A DNA stretch of 64,000 nucleotides from Catellatospora bangladeshensis (GCF_016862575.1 NZ_BONF01000020.1:1-64000); one strand, 5' to 3'. Positions 25,849 through 37,698 are shown, numbered from the stretch's first letter. Numbers and translations: made by a program. Notes: generated from the letters alone by a model not told the origin.

Positions 25849-26877
25849 GTGAAGACACTGCGACCGGCACGGCTGCGACTCCCGTGGCTCGCCGCGGGCA
25901 TCGGGGCCGTGCTGGTCGCGCTCATCGCCGGGGTCGCCCTCGGCCCGGTGACGCTGCCGCCCGGCTCGGTCGCGGCGGAGCTGCTGAACCTGATCCCCGG
26001 CGTGGACCTGCCGTCGGGCCTCAACGAGCGTGAGATCGCCATCATCACCGAGCTGCGGCTGCCGCGGGTGGTGCTGGGGCTGCTGGTCGGCGCGATGCTG
26101 TCCCTGGCGGGCGGCTGCTACCAGGGCGTCTTCCGCAACCCGCTGGCCGATCCGTACCTGCTCGGCGTCGCCGCGGGCGCCGGGCTCGGCGCGACCCTGT
26201 CCATCGCGCTGCGGGAGAGCGCCTGGCTGGCCCCGGCCGCGTTCGCCGGGGCGGGCCTGGCGGTGCTGGCCACGTACCTGCTCGGGGTGGCGGGCGGCCG
26301 GGACCGGTCGTCGGCCACGCTGATCCTGGCCGGGGTCGCCGTGTCGGCGTTCCTCGCCGCGATCCAGACCTACCTGCTGCAGCGCAACGTGGACACCATC
26401 CGCGAGGTGTACTCCTGGCTGCTCGGGCGGCTGGCCACCAACGGCTGGCACGAGGTGACCCTGCTGCTGCCGTACGCGGTGGTCACGACCGTGGTGGTGC
26501 TGGCGCTGCGCCGGGAGCTGGACGTGCTGAGCGTCGGCGACACCGAGGCGGCGAGCCTGGGCCTGCACCCGCAGCGCTCGCGGCTGATCCTGCTGGGCGC
26601 CGCCTCGCTGGGCACGGCCGCGGCGGTCGCCGTGTCGGGGCTGATCGGCTTCGTCGGCATCATCGTGCCGCACGTGGTGCGCCTGCTGGCCGGCGGCTCA
26701 TACCGGTCGATCCTGCCGCTGTCGCTGCTGTTCGGCGCGGCGTTCCTGGCGCTGGCGGATCTGGCCGCGCGCACCCTGATCGCGCCCGGCGAGCTGCCCA
26801 TCGGCGTGGTCACCGCGTTCTTCGGCGCGCCGTTCTTCGTGCTGGTGCTGCGCACCACCCGGCGGGTGAGCGTCTGA
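25849..26877 (+). CDS. btuC: Vitamin B12 ABC transporter permease (BtuC/FecCD family)
   Basis: A 342-residue polytopic permease with about ten membrane segments. LRLPRVVLGLLVGAMLSLAGGCYQGVFRNPLADPYLLGVAAGAGLG is the FecCD/BtuC signature, and GLIGFVGIIVPHVVRLL is the coupling-helix region. It starts with GTG six bases after the btuF stop; the binding site is weak, suggesting translational coupling. Its stop overlaps the ATPase start (TGATG). Confidence 0.93.
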   Translation: MKTLRPARLRLPWLAAGIGAVLVALIAGVALGPVTLPPGSVAAELLNLIPGVDLPSGLNEREIAIITELRLPRVVLGLLVGAMLSLAGGCYQGVFRNPLADPYLLGVAAGAGLGATLSIALRESAWLAPAAFAGAGLAVLATYLLGVAGGRDRSSATLILAGVAVSAFLAAIQTYLLQRNVDTIREVYSWLLGRLATNGWHEVTLLLPYAVVTTVVVLALRRELDVLSVGDTEAASLGLHPQRSRLILLGAASLGTAAAVAVSGLIGFVGIIVPHVVRLLAGGSYRSILPLSLLFGAAFLALADLAARTLIAPGELPIGVVTAFFGAPFFVLVLRTTRRVSV

Positions 26878-27644
26878 TGCTGGCCGCCGCCGGAATCCGG
26901 GTCACGCTCGGCGACGCCGAGATCCTGCACGGGGTGGACCTGACCGTGGCCTCCGGCGAGTGGGTCACCGTGATCGGCCCGAACGGCGCGGGCAAGTCGA
27001 CGCTGCTGCGGGCGGTCGGCGGCGCGGTGCCGCACACCGGCACGGTCACCATCGACGGCACCGCCACCACGGCGCTGCCGCGCCGGCGCCGGGCCCAGCT
27101 CGTAGCGACGGTCGCCCAGCAGCCCGTGGTGCCGTCCGCCATGCGGGTGCTCGACTACGTGCTGCTCGGGCGTACGCCGTACATCGCGCCGCTGGGCCGC
27201 GAGTCGGCCGAGGACCTGTCCCTGGTGGAGCAGGTGCTGGACTCCCTCGAGCTGCGCCGGTTCGCCGGGCGGGAGCTGGAGACGCTGTCCGGCGGCGAGC
27301 GGCAGCGGGTGTTCCTGGCCCGCGCGCTGGCCCAGGGCGCGCCGCTGCTGCTGCTCGACGAGCCAACCTCGGCGCTGGACATCGGCCACCAGCAGGAGGT
27401 GCTGGAGCTGGTCGACGCGCTGCGCAAGGAGCGGGCGCTCACCGTGCTGGCCACCATGCACGACCTGTCCGTGGCCGGCGAGTACGCCGACCGGCTGGTG
27501 CTGCTGGCCGAGGGCCGGGTCGCCGCCGACGGCCCGCCGGCGCAGGTGCTCACCGAGGAGCTGCTGGCCCGGCACTACCGGGCGCGGGTCCGCGTGATCG
27601 CGGGCGAGTTCGGCCCGATCGTGGTGCCGGTGCGCGCGGGCTGA
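26877..27644 (+). CDS. btuD: Vitamin B12 ABC transporter ATPase (BtuD)
   Basis: A 255-residue ABC ATPase with Walker A GPNGAGKSTLLR, a Q-loop in VAQQPVV, signature LSGGERQR, Walker B LLLLDEPTSALD and the switch His in TMHDLSVAG. It overlaps btuC by one base and completes the riboswitch-controlled btuFCD operon, which is followed at once by a terminator. Confidence 0.95.
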   Translation: MLAAAGIRVTLGDAEILHGVDLTVASGEWVTVIGPNGAGKSTLLRAVGGAVPHTGTVTIDGTATTALPRRRRAQLVATVAQQPVVPSAMRVLDYVLLGRTPYIAPLGRESAEDLSLVEQVLDSLELRRFAGRELETLSGGERQRVFLARALAQGAPLLLLDEPTSALDIGHQQEVLELVDALRKERALTVLATMHDLSVAGEYADRLVLLAEGRVAADGPPAQVLTEELLARHYRARVRVIAGEFGPIVVPVRAG

Positions 27645-27645
27645 G

Positions 27646-27671
27646 GGTGTTTGCCGCAGGAGGCAAACACC
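27646..27671 (+). terminator. Hairpin terminator of btuFCD
   Basis: GGTGTTTGCC pairs perfectly with GGCAAACACC around a six-base loop. It begins two bases after the btuD stop. Confidence 0.75.
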
Positions 27672-27706
27672 TGGTGTGATGATCTTAGATCCGTCATCAT
27701 GCGCTG

Positions 27707-28732
27707 ATGCTGCGGATCCATTTCACCGGAGCGGATCTGGCCGCCACCAGGATCGCCGCGGAGCCGGATCCGCTGTGGGAGCTGTCGCTGAGCATGCACC
27801 AGCTGCGGCTGCGCGACTCGAACCCGTTCCTCGCGGGCTGGAAGCACGAGATCACCCGGCGCCTGCATCCGGGCAGCCGCGAGCGCCGGGCGGTCGCGCT
27901 GCCGTTCGCGCTCAACCCGCCACGCGGCTACTTCCCCGACTTCCTCACCCCGTACGAGTCGGTGGGCGGCTTCGAGGCCGGCCTGGACGCGGTGCTCGGC
28001 ACCCCGAAGCGCCGCCTGCGCCGCGAGATCGACCAGCTCGCCGGCGCGTCCGCCGACACCCGGCCGCTGATCGAGGGCATCGGCCGGGGCAGTCCCGAGG
28101 ACCTCGACGCGCTCGGCGCGAGCCTGCGCCGCTATCACGACCTCGCTCTCGCCCCGGTGTGGGACCAGGTCACCGAGGCGATCCGGCGGGACCGGGCACT
28201 GCGCGCCCGGCAGCTCGTCGACGGCGGGCTGGCGGCCGTGCTCGGCCGGCTCCACCCGCAGGTGCGATACGCCGACGGCGTGCTGGAGGTCGGCGTGTAC
28301 GGCCGCAGCACCGACCGGGACGTACACCTGGAGGGGCGCGGGCTGCTGCTGATCCCCTCCTACTTCAAGGAGACCCGCCAGCTGATGGTGCTCGCCGACG
28401 CGGAACTGCCGCCGGTGCTGGTCTACCCGGTCGACCCCACCGCCCGCATCACGGCCGAGGCCGCGGTGTGGGGCACGGCGAACGCCCACCGCGACGCGCC
28501 GTCGGGGCCGCTCACCGCCCTGATGGGGCGCACCCGCGCGCTGGTGCTGGAGGCGGTCGCGACCGGCGGCACCACCTCCGTGCTGGCCAGGCGGCTGGGC
28601 CTCACCGTCCCGGCGGCGAGCAAGCACCTGGCCGTGCTGCGCAACTGCGGGCTGGTGCTCAGCACCCGCGACCGGAACACGGTCCACCACGACCTGACCC
28701 CGCTGGGCCGGGCACTGCTGGCCGCCGGCTGA
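27707..28732 (+). CDS. ArsR-type winged-helix regulator with large N-terminal DUF5937-like domain
   Basis: A 341-residue protein. The first 250 residues match the actinobacterial DUF5937 pattern (LRIHFTGADLAATRIA, PDPLWELSLSMHQL...). The C-terminal 80 residues are an ArsR-type helix-turn-helix (RALVLEAVATGGTTSVLARRLGLTVPAASKHLAVLRNCGLV). No metal-binding cysteines are evident, so it is not a standard metal sensor. A short inverted repeat (ATGAT/ATCAT) in the preceding 35 bases could be its operator. The ligand is unknown. Confidence 0.83.
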   Translation: MLRIHFTGADLAATRIAAEPDPLWELSLSMHQLRLRDSNPFLAGWKHEITRRLHPGSRERRAVALPFALNPPRGYFPDFLTPYESVGGFEAGLDAVLGTPKRRLRREIDQLAGASADTRPLIEGIGRGSPEDLDALGASLRRYHDLALAPVWDQVTEAIRRDRALRARQLVDGGLAAVLGRLHPQVRYADGVLEVGVYGRSTDRDVHLEGRGLLLIPSYFKETRQLMVLADAELPPVLVYPVDPTARITAEAAVWGTANAHRDAPSGPLTALMGRTRALVLEAVATGGTTSVLARRLGLTVPAASKHLAVLRNCGLVLSTRDRNTVHHDLTPLGRALLAAG

Positions 28733-28742
28733 TCCCGCTCGG

Positions 28743-30056
28743 TCACCCGAGCGAGCGGACCGCCGCCAGCGCCCGGTCCACATCGTCCTCACCGGTCAGG
28801 ATGCTGGTGCCGAACCGCAGGTACGACGGCTCGTACGGCGTGGTGCTGGTGATGACGCCCTTGTCGCGCAGCTGCGCGGCCGCCATGCCCGGATGCAGCG
28901 AGCCCACGTTGCAGCACACCACGCCCGCGGACAGCTCCGCCGAGCGCGGCGTGAACAGGGTGACCCCGGAGATCCCGGCCAGCCCATCCTTGAGCCGGGT
29001 GGCCAGCGCCGTGGTGCGCTCGGCGATCCGGGCCCGGCCCACCGTGCGGTGGAACTCGAACGCCTCCGCCAGCGACCACTGGTGCTCGAACGCGTGATAG
29101 CCGCCGGGCGACCCGGCCGGGTTGGGCGGGAGCTGGCTCAGCCCCATCCAGCGGCCGAACGCGGCGTTCTCGAAGGCGGGGATGGTCGGCTGGAAACGGG
29201 CCCACGCCTCCGGCTTGCCCCAGACCAGTCCGGTGCCGCGCGGCCCGAACAGCCACTTGTGGCAGCCCGAGACCAGGAAGTCGCAGCCCAGCTCCGCCGG
29301 CCCGGCGTCGACGGCGCCGAACCCGTGCACCCCGTCGACGCACAGCAGCGCCCGCTGCTCGGGAGCACGGTCCCTGTTGTGTACGGCCAGCGCGTCGGCC
29401 ATGGCCCGGATCGGCAGGCGTACCCCCGTGCTGGAGTGAACCCAGGTCACCGCCACCACCCGGGTCGCCGGGGTGAGCGCCTTGACCAGCGCGGACACGA
29501 TCTCGTCGGTGCTCGCCGCCGCGGACTGGGCGAACAGCCGCACCCGGCGTACGGTCACCCCGTCGCGCTCGGCGCGCAGCCGCAGCGACTCGTGCGTGGA
29601 GAAGAAGTCGTGCTCGGTGGTCAGCACCTCGTCGCCGGGGCGCAGCTTGATCCCGCCGTAGAGCAGGCCCAGGCCCATCGTGGTGGAGTCGGTGAAGCAC
29701 ACGTCGGTGCCGGGCACGCCCAGGTAGCGGCTCGCGCCGACGTGGATGCGCTCGAGCGCGCCCTCTTCGTTCTCGTGCAGGTAGCCGAACGTGTCCGCGT
29801 CCAGCCCGGCCCGGTGCCGGGCGATCGCGTCGCGCACCACGGCCGGCGGGCTCGCGAACACGAACGCCGCGAACTGCGCCTTGGCGGTGTCGAGGGCGAA
29901 CTGCGCGCGTACGCTCGCCCAGCTGTTCGGGTCCAGTGGCGGCGCGCTGCTCACCAGGGGCGGCGTCACCTCCGCGCCGTCGCACGCGGACAGTGCACCG
30001 AGCGCGGCGGTCGCGGTCAGCCCGCCCAGCAGCCCGCGACGCGAGATCTCACCCAT
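28743..30056 (-). CDS. Tat-exported class V aminotransferase-fold PLP lipoprotein
   Basis: A 437-residue protein. The N-terminus has the twin-arginine motif EISRRGLLGG, a hydrophobic segment and a lipobox LSAC (Cys about 25). The mature part is a complete class V aminotransferase (isopenicillin N epimerase/cysteine desulfurase-like) with Asp in CVDGVHGFGAVD (about D241) and the PLP lysine in SGCHKWLFGPRGTG (about K267). PLP enzymes are usually cytoplasmic; Tat export of the folded holoenzyme would explain this location. The substrate is unknown. It converges on the regulator at 27707, with only ten bases between. Confidence 0.88.
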   Translation of the reverse strand: MGEISRRGLLGGLTATAALGALSACDGAEVTPPLVSSAPPLDPNSWASVRAQFALDTAKAQFAAFVFASPPAVVRDAIARHRAGLDADTFGYLHENEEGALERIHVGASRYLGVPGTDVCFTDSTTMGLGLLYGGIKLRPGDEVLTTEHDFFSTHESLRLRAERDGVTVRRVRLFAQSAAASTDEIVSALVKALTPATRVVAVTWVHSSTGVRLPIRAMADALAVHNRDRAPEQRALLCVDGVHGFGAVDAGPAELGCDFLVSGCHKWLFGPRGTGLVWGKPEAWARFQPTIPAFENAAFGRWMGLSQLPPNPAGSPGGYHAFEHQWSLAEAFEFHRTVGRARIAERTTALATRLKDGLAGISGVTLFTPRSAELSAGVVCCNVGSLHPGMAAAQLRDKGVITSTTPYEPSYLRFGTSILTGEDDVDRALAAVRSLG

Positions 30057-30301
30057 CGGTACATCGCAGCACCTCTGGGCGCGTAGCGCCAGCCCGCACG
30101 CGAGGCGTCGCAGGCTCCGAGTTTTCGGGCAGAGGCAAACTCATTGTGGGAGATTCGTCGATGCCAGAGGGTTGTCTCAGTCGTGTTCGGACAGACGGCC
30201 GCGTCGCACCGGATCGAGCGGAGGAAGACCCGGACGGTGTGGACCGCTGAACTCGGCCTCTCCCGGCGGCCGCCGGGCGGACGTCCTCGGAAGGGATGCG
30301 C

Positions 30302-30721
30302 ATGAGGAAGAAACTTCGGCAACTGGCGATCATGGCCGTGCTGACGGCGCTGGCCGGCACGCTTACGACGGTGCTCACCGCGTCGCCGGCCGCGGCGGCC
30401 GGCTGCTACGAGGGCGCGGTCTCGTTCCCCACCCAGAACCTGACGGTGGGGTCGATCCGCTACCTGCCCAGCGCCAGCAGTTACTACACGACCAGTTCGC
30501 GCTGCTCTGACATCCAGATCGACCTGACCAACAACGGCGACGTCTACTGGGACGTGCGGCTGTGCTGGTGGGGCGGCACGTGCAAGCCGTATCAGCTGGT
30601 GCGGGCGAACGCGGGCTACGTCATCCTGGCCACGCAGGTGCTCGACGGCACGAAGTTCACCATCCAGATCTACAACAGTTTCGACTGGGACTATCCGGTG
30701 GGCGGAAAAGTCGCGGCATGA
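30302..30721 (+). CDS. Small secreted protein of unknown function
   Basis: A 139-residue protein with a classical signal peptide (RKKLRQLAIMAVLTALAGTL, cleaved near ASPAAA|AG). The mature part has about 105 residues, three or four cysteines (GCYEG, SRCSD, LCWWGGTCK), and many Tyr, Asn and Trp, suggesting a small disulfide-linked beta protein. No family is recognised. GGAAGGG at 30289-30295 abuts an in-frame ATG at 30296 but stands six bases from ATG 30302, which decides the start. The 245-base region before it shows no clear element. Confidence 0.75.
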   Translation: MRKKLRQLAIMAVLTALAGTLTTVLTASPAAAAGCYEGAVSFPTQNLTVGSIRYLPSASSYYTTSSRCSDIQIDLTNNGDVYWDVRLCWWGGTCKPYQLVRANAGYVILATQVLDGTKFTIQIYNSFDWDYPVGGKVAA

Positions 30722-30749
30722 CGCTGCGGCGTAGGTCGGTTTGATCCGG

Positions 30750-30788
30750 TGCTCGTTCCGGGGGCGGAAGCCGTCCCCGGAACGAGCA
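30750..30788. terminator. Bidirectional hairpin terminator
   Basis: TGCTCGTTCCGGGG (30750-30763) pairs perfectly with CCCCGGAACGAGCA (30775-30788), between the convergent secreted-protein gene and helD. Confidence 0.85.
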
Positions 30789-30800
30789 TGCCGTGCCGTG

Positions 30801-32819
30801 TCAGCTCCGCAGCGGCTCCGGGAGCGGGTCGGTGTGCAGGACGATGAGGCTGGTCACGGCGCGGGTGAGGGCGACGTAGAGCCGGTGCAGGCCGCGCGGC
30901 TCGGCGGCGACGATGGCGGCGGGTTCGAGCACGACCACGTGGTCGTACTCCAGGCCCTTGACCATCGTGGCGGGCACCACGGTGAGGCGGCCGTCGCCGT
31001 CCAGCTCGGACGGATCGAGACCGGCCTCGCGCAGCGCCGCCAGCACCGCGGGCACCGCGGCGTCGGCGGCGATGACGCCGACCGACCCCTCCCGCTCCAG
31101 CGCGGCGCGGGCCGCGGTCACCACGTCGGCCGACTCGGTGACCTCCAGCGAGCCGTCGCGGCGCAGTGAGCGGGCCGGCGGCACCGCGACGTCGAGGGCG
31201 GGCAGCAGCCGGTTGGCCAGCGCCACCACCGCCTCGGGCACCCGGAAGCCGGTGCTCAGCGGCACGATGCGGCCGTCGGGACGGCCGAGGTGGCCGAGCA
31301 TGTCCCGCCAGTCGCGCGCGGCCCACGGGGTGGTGCCCTGGGCGAGGTCGCCGAGCACCGTCAGCGAACCGTGCGCGCTGCGCCGGGCCAGCGCCCGCGC
31401 CTGCATCGGGGACAGGTCCTGCGCCTCGTCGATCACGATGTGGCCGAAGCCGGGCTGGCGGTCGAGCAGCCCGGCGATCTCGTCGGCGAGCACCGCGTCG
31501 GCCGCGGTCCAGGGTGCGGTACGCAGGCTGCGCGGCGGCTTCACCCAGCGCAGCGACTCCCGCTCGGCCTCGTCGAGCAGCCCGTCGGCGGCTTCGCGCA
31601 GCCGCTCGGCGTCGGTGTAGAGGTCGGCCAGCAGCTGCTGCGGGGTGACCGCCGGCCAGCAGTGGTCGAGCAGCTCCACGACCGCCTTGACCTTGCCCAT
31701 CTTGCGCAGCCACGAGTCCGGTGGGGAGTCGCCGCGGCGGGCCTCGGACTGCCGTTGCAGCAGCCCGACCACGCGGGCCCGCACCCGCTCGCGGCCGAGG
31801 GCGTACGGCGGCTGCTCGCGGCGTACCTCGTCGACGACGCGGCGCAGCACGCCCTCGTCGACGCGCCAGCGGTACGAGCCGTCGGACACGGTGATCGGCC
31901 CGGCCGGGCGGGCGATCCGGGACCACAGCGCGCGGTGCAGCACCTGCGCCATGCGCGGGTCGTGCTTGACCGCCGCAGCGGCGGCACCGTCCTCGGCGCG
32001 CACCGGCAGCTGGTCCAGCAGCTCGGCGACGGTGGTCTGCTCGACCTCCAGCTCACCGAGGGCGGGCAGCACCGCCGAGATGTAGTGCAGGAACGAGCGG
32101 TTCGGCCCGATGATCATCACGCCGGCCCGGCGCAGCCGCTCCCGGTGCAGGTAGACCAGGTACGCCGCGCGGTGCAGGCCGACCGCGGTCTTCCCGGTGC
32201 CGGGGGCGCCCTGTACGCAGATGGTGTCCTCCAGCTCGGCCCGGACCAGTTCGTCCTGCTCCGGCTGGATGGTGGCGACGATGTCGCGCATCGGCCCGAC
32301 GCGGGGACGCTCGATCTCGGCGGTGAGGATGGCGCTGCCCGTGCCCAGCTCCTCCCCGGCGTCCAGGCGCTCGTCCTCGAAGCTGGTCAGCACGGTGGTG
32401 CCGCCCGGCGCGGCCGGGGACCAGCCGAACCGGCGGCGCACCGCGACGTCCTGCGGGTCGCGGGCGCTGGCCTGGTAGAAGCGGCGGGACATGGGTGCGC
32501 GCCAGTCGAGCACCAGCGGCTCGCCGACGGCGTCGGTGACGTGACGGCGGCCGATGTGCCAGCGCTCGTCCAGGTCGGACATCGTCAGCTTGCCGAAGAA
32601 CAGCGGCACCGCCGGGTCGTCGGACAGCTCCTTGATGCGCTGGGCCATCTGCCGCCCGAGCTGCTCGGCGGTGTACGCGTCCCCGGCGACCTGGTCGCCG
32701 GTGGTGAACAGGTGCTCGGCGCGTTCACGCATCGCCTTCAGCGCGGCGCGGGACGTGGTGAGGTGGTCTCGTTCGGCGGATATGTCGTCGGTGGGGGTGA
32801 CACGGGCGTGGGTGGTCAC
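30801..32819 (-). CDS. helD: HelD-family RNA polymerase-associated ATPase (UvrD-like)
   Basis: A 672-residue superfamily 1 helicase-like protein. An N-terminal helical region with HLTTSRAALKAMRERAEH, then LVLDWRAPMSRRFYQA, precedes Walker A QGAPGTGKTAVGLHR (about 204-211). Walker B is HIVIDEAQDLSPMQ, and VVPATMVKGLEYDHVVVLEP with LYVALTRAV supplies the last motifs. This is the class II HelD pattern; such proteins dislodge stalled RNA polymerase from nucleic acid, and some relatives confer rifamycin resistance. No rifamycin-associated element was seen upstream. It is divergent from the 32945 regulator over a 125-base promoter gap. Confidence 0.9.
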   Translation of the reverse strand: MTTHARVTPTDDISAERDHLTTSRAALKAMRERAEHLFTTGDQVAGDAYTAEQLGRQMAQRIKELSDDPAVPLFFGKLTMSDLDERWHIGRRHVTDAVGEPLVLDWRAPMSRRFYQASARDPQDVAVRRRFGWSPAAPGGTTVLTSFEDERLDAGEELGTGSAILTAEIERPRVGPMRDIVATIQPEQDELVRAELEDTICVQGAPGTGKTAVGLHRAAYLVYLHRERLRRAGVMIIGPNRSFLHYISAVLPALGELEVEQTTVAELLDQLPVRAEDGAAAAAVKHDPRMAQVLHRALWSRIARPAGPITVSDGSYRWRVDEGVLRRVVDEVRREQPPYALGRERVRARVVGLLQRQSEARRGDSPPDSWLRKMGKVKAVVELLDHCWPAVTPQQLLADLYTDAERLREAADGLLDEAERESLRWVKPPRSLRTAPWTAADAVLADEIAGLLDRQPGFGHIVIDEAQDLSPMQARALARRSAHGSLTVLGDLAQGTTPWAARDWRDMLGHLGRPDGRIVPLSTGFRVPEAVVALANRLLPALDVAVPPARSLRRDGSLEVTESADVVTAARAALEREGSVGVIAADAAVPAVLAALREAGLDPSELDGDGRLTVVPATMVKGLEYDHVVVLEPAAIVAAEPRGLHRLYVALTRAVTSLIVLHTDPLPEPLRS

Positions 32820-32944
32820 GGCCGTCCTTTCAGAGGAGGGCCGCCCGGCTCTGCGCTCCCTGTAAAGCGCTGTCGGCTGTGCCTGTCAAACCGACCGACC
32901 ATGGTAGCTGTCATCAAGGGCGGGGCACGTGATTTTCTTTACGC

Positions 32945-34430
<1,486 letters not shown>

Positions 34431-34444
34431 ATCCGAGCTGTAGG

Positions 34445-35389
34445 TCAGATCAGCTGGGTCTTCGACCGTAGCTGGGTGGCCACCGACTTCGCGATCTCGG
34501 CGCCGTGGCTCCAGCTCGGGCTGGTGATCTTCCAGCGGGTCAGCACCGCCATGGTCCAGGTGTCGCCCAGCGCCAGGCAGTTGACGTTCCACTCCCTGGT
34601 GGCCTGCCGGTCCACCCAGCCGTTCTTGATGGCGATGCTCGACTGCTGGTTGCTGGGCCAGGCCTTACGGATGCCGAAGTCGCCGGTGCCGCGTACCGCC
34701 TGCATCTCGCCGACGAGGTAGTCGGTCCAGCGGGGGCCCGCCGCCGCGCCGCTGCCGATGGCGTGCGCGATGCGGCAGGTGTCGCGAGCGGACAGCCGGG
34801 TGGTGCTCCAGCCGTCGCCGGCCCTGGAGTCGGTCAGCTTGCAGATCGAGATCATCCGGGAGATGGTCGCCGACTTGCCCAACTCCGCCCAGAGTGTGGA
34901 GGCGGGCCCGTTGGCGCTGTCGCGGATCATCGTGCGGATCTCGTTCATCCGCGTCGAGCTGGGCGTCTGGCCGTTGTCGGCGGCGCGGCGCAGGTAGTCG
35001 GCGGCGAGCCAGGCCTTGATCATCGAGGCGGTCATGTTCGTCTGGTTCCAGTTCTTGGACCCGACGATGGTGCCGGTCTTGCGGTCCATCAGCGCCCAGC
35101 TGTACCAGGCGCTGGTGTTGACCTTGACCAGCTCGGCCGCGTTGCCCGACTCCAGCAGGTCGGCGTGCTCGACGCCGGGCGGGCCCGGCTGGATGGGGAT
35201 GGCCCGCGAGGCGGGCGAGGTCGAGGGCGCGGGCGTCGCGCTCGGCGCCGGGCTGGGCTCGCGCCAGGCGTGCTGGACGGGGACGCCGTTGTCGCGGTTG
35301 GCCAACCAGATGCCTCCGGTGGTCATGGCGGCGGCGAGGCCGGCCCCGCCGGCCAGCAGTGCGCGCCGTCGGGTGAGCAGCTCTTTCAT
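34445..35389 (-). CDS. Secreted SxxK serine hydrolase (class A beta-lactamase/PBP-like), paralogue 1
   Basis: A 314-residue exported protein. RRRALLAGGAGLAAAMTTGGIWLA is a signal or anchor with an RR pair, followed by a Pro/Ser/Thr-rich linker. The catalytic domain has SMIK (S122, K125) as SxxK, DSANGPAS at the SxN position and IKNGW in place of KTG. It should form a serine acyl-enzyme, possibly on peptidoglycan; a true beta-lactamase is not implied. The start is MKELL at 35389. It lies 45 bases downstream of a close paralogue on the same strand. Confidence 0.82.
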   Translation of the reverse strand: MKELLTRRRALLAGGAGLAAAMTTGGIWLANRDNGVPVQHAWREPSPAPSATPAPSTSPASRAIPIQPGPPGVEHADLLESGNAAELVKVNTSAWYSWALMDRKTGTIVGSKNWNQTNMTASMIKAWLAADYLRRAADNGQTPSSTRMNEIRTMIRDSANGPASTLWAELGKSATISRMISICKLTDSRAGDGWSTTRLSARDTCRIAHAIGSGAAAGPRWTDYLVGEMQAVRGTGDFGIRKAWPSNQQSSIAIKNGWVDRQATREWNVNCLALGDTWTMAVLTRWKITSPSWSHGAEIAKSVATQLRSKTQLI

Positions 35390-35434
35390 GAGGGGGACTC
35401 CGGGGGGAGGAGGGGTCACGGAGTATGTCGTCGG

Positions 35435-36448
35435 TCAGGCGCCAGGTGGCGTCACCAACTGCCGCGCCACGCCGGCGCAGACGTCGGCCCCGTACTGCAG
35501 GCCGTTCTCGACGGGGTAACGGGTCATCACGGTCATGATCCAGTCATCGCTGATGGCCAGACAGTTCAGGTGCCAGTTGCTGTCGGCGCCGATCGCGGTC
35601 CAGCCGTTCTTGATGGCGAGGGTGCGGGAAACGGGGTCCGGTACGCCGTCGATGATGCCCCATCTGCCGCCGCCTGTGGTGGGGAACTGTTCCTCGGCGG
35701 CGGTCGAGCCGGACACCTGGCGCATCTCGGACATGACCCAGTCGGTCCAGCGCGGGCCCGCCGCGGTGCCGTCGGCGACGCACTGGGCGAGCCGGACCGC
35801 GTCCCGCGGGGACATCTGGGTGCGGCTCCACCACTGGTCGTAGAGGCTGGTGTCGGTCAGCCCGCACATGTCGATCATGCGCTGGACCACGTCGTTGCCG
35901 CCGCCGGCCAGGTAGAGGGCCTGGGCGGCGCGGTCGTCGGAGTGCCGGATGGCCGCGCTCGCCTGTTCGAGCCGTTCCTGGCCGACGGTCTGCCCGGACT
36001 CGGCGGCCCGCCGCAGGAAGTCCGCGACCAGCCATACCTTGATCATCGACTCGGTGCTGCTGGTCTGCGTCGCGTTGCGGGACGCGATCAGCTCGCCGGT
36101 GTGCCGGTCGAGCATGGCGTAGCCGATGAAGTCGCCGGTGAAGTTCAGGTTGACCCGGCCCGCGACCAGTGAACGGCTGGGCTGGCGGGCGGCCTCGGCC
36201 CGCGCGTCCTGCTTCGCGGGCGCCTTCGCGGCGGCGGGCGACGGGACGCTCGCCGGGCTGGGGGTGACGGCGGCGGCCGACGGTTCGGGCGTGGCGCCCG
36301 CGTTCGCGTTCACCTGGACATTCTGCTGCGAGTCGGTGACGGTCCGCTCGCCCGCGACCCGGTCCACGGCGGCAGGGGCCAGCAGGGCGAGGACCAGAAC
36401 GCCGAGCGCGGTCGTCGCGGCGGTGCTGAAGGTACGGCGGCGCTGCAT
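35435..36448 (-). CDS. Secreted SxxK serine hydrolase, paralogue 2
   Basis: A 337-residue protein with the same plan as its downstream neighbour: an N-terminal hydrophobic segment, an Ala/Pro-rich linker to about residue 90, then a domain with SMIK (S134, K137), RHSDDRAAQ at the SxN position and IKNGW for KTG. Shared blocks such as GPRWTDW and WxxNCLA show tandem duplication followed by divergence. It is the first gene of the pair and is divergent from paaA across 224 bases. Confidence 0.82.
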   Translation of the reverse strand: MQRRRTFSTAATTALGVLVLALLAPAAVDRVAGERTVTDSQQNVQVNANAGATPEPSAAAVTPSPASVPSPAAAKAPAKQDARAEAARQPSRSLVAGRVNLNFTGDFIGYAMLDRHTGELIASRNATQTSSTESMIKVWLVADFLRRAAESGQTVGQERLEQASAAIRHSDDRAAQALYLAGGGNDVVQRMIDMCGLTDTSLYDQWWSRTQMSPRDAVRLAQCVADGTAAGPRWTDWVMSEMRQVSGSTAAEEQFPTTGGGRWGIIDGVPDPVSRTLAIKNGWTAIGADSNWHLNCLAISDDWIMTVMTRYPVENGLQYGADVCAGVARQLVTPPGA

Positions 36449-36585
36449 GGAGGGGGTGCTCCCGGTGACGTCATTGTCGTGGGTTCGCCCGGATATGGGG
36501 TGGTCCGGGTTGGCCGCAACGGTAGGTCGTACCGCTGCGAGCTGCCATTTCCGAGTCTTGCTCGCGCTCAGCTCCCCGGCCAGAA

Positions 36586-36599
36586 GTGACGCAGGTCAC
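36586..36599. promoter_or_regulatory. Inverted repeat upstream of paaA
   Basis: GTGAC-GCAG-GTCAC is a perfect palindrome with a four-base spacer, 74 bases before the paaA start. It is a plausible operator for the paa operon; no PaaX/PaaR gene is in the window. Confidence 0.35.
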
Positions 36600-36672
36600 G
36601 TGCGTGGACGCCGGGGCGGGCTCGTTGTGACAGTTCTTGCGCCGATCGGAGCAGAGCTGTAACACTGGCCGC

Positions 36673-37694
<1,022 letters not shown>

Positions 37695-37698
<4 letters not shown>

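Noticed and set aside
32820-32944. Rifamycin-associated element upstream of helD
   Set aside because: No match to the palindromic consensus was seen in the gap.
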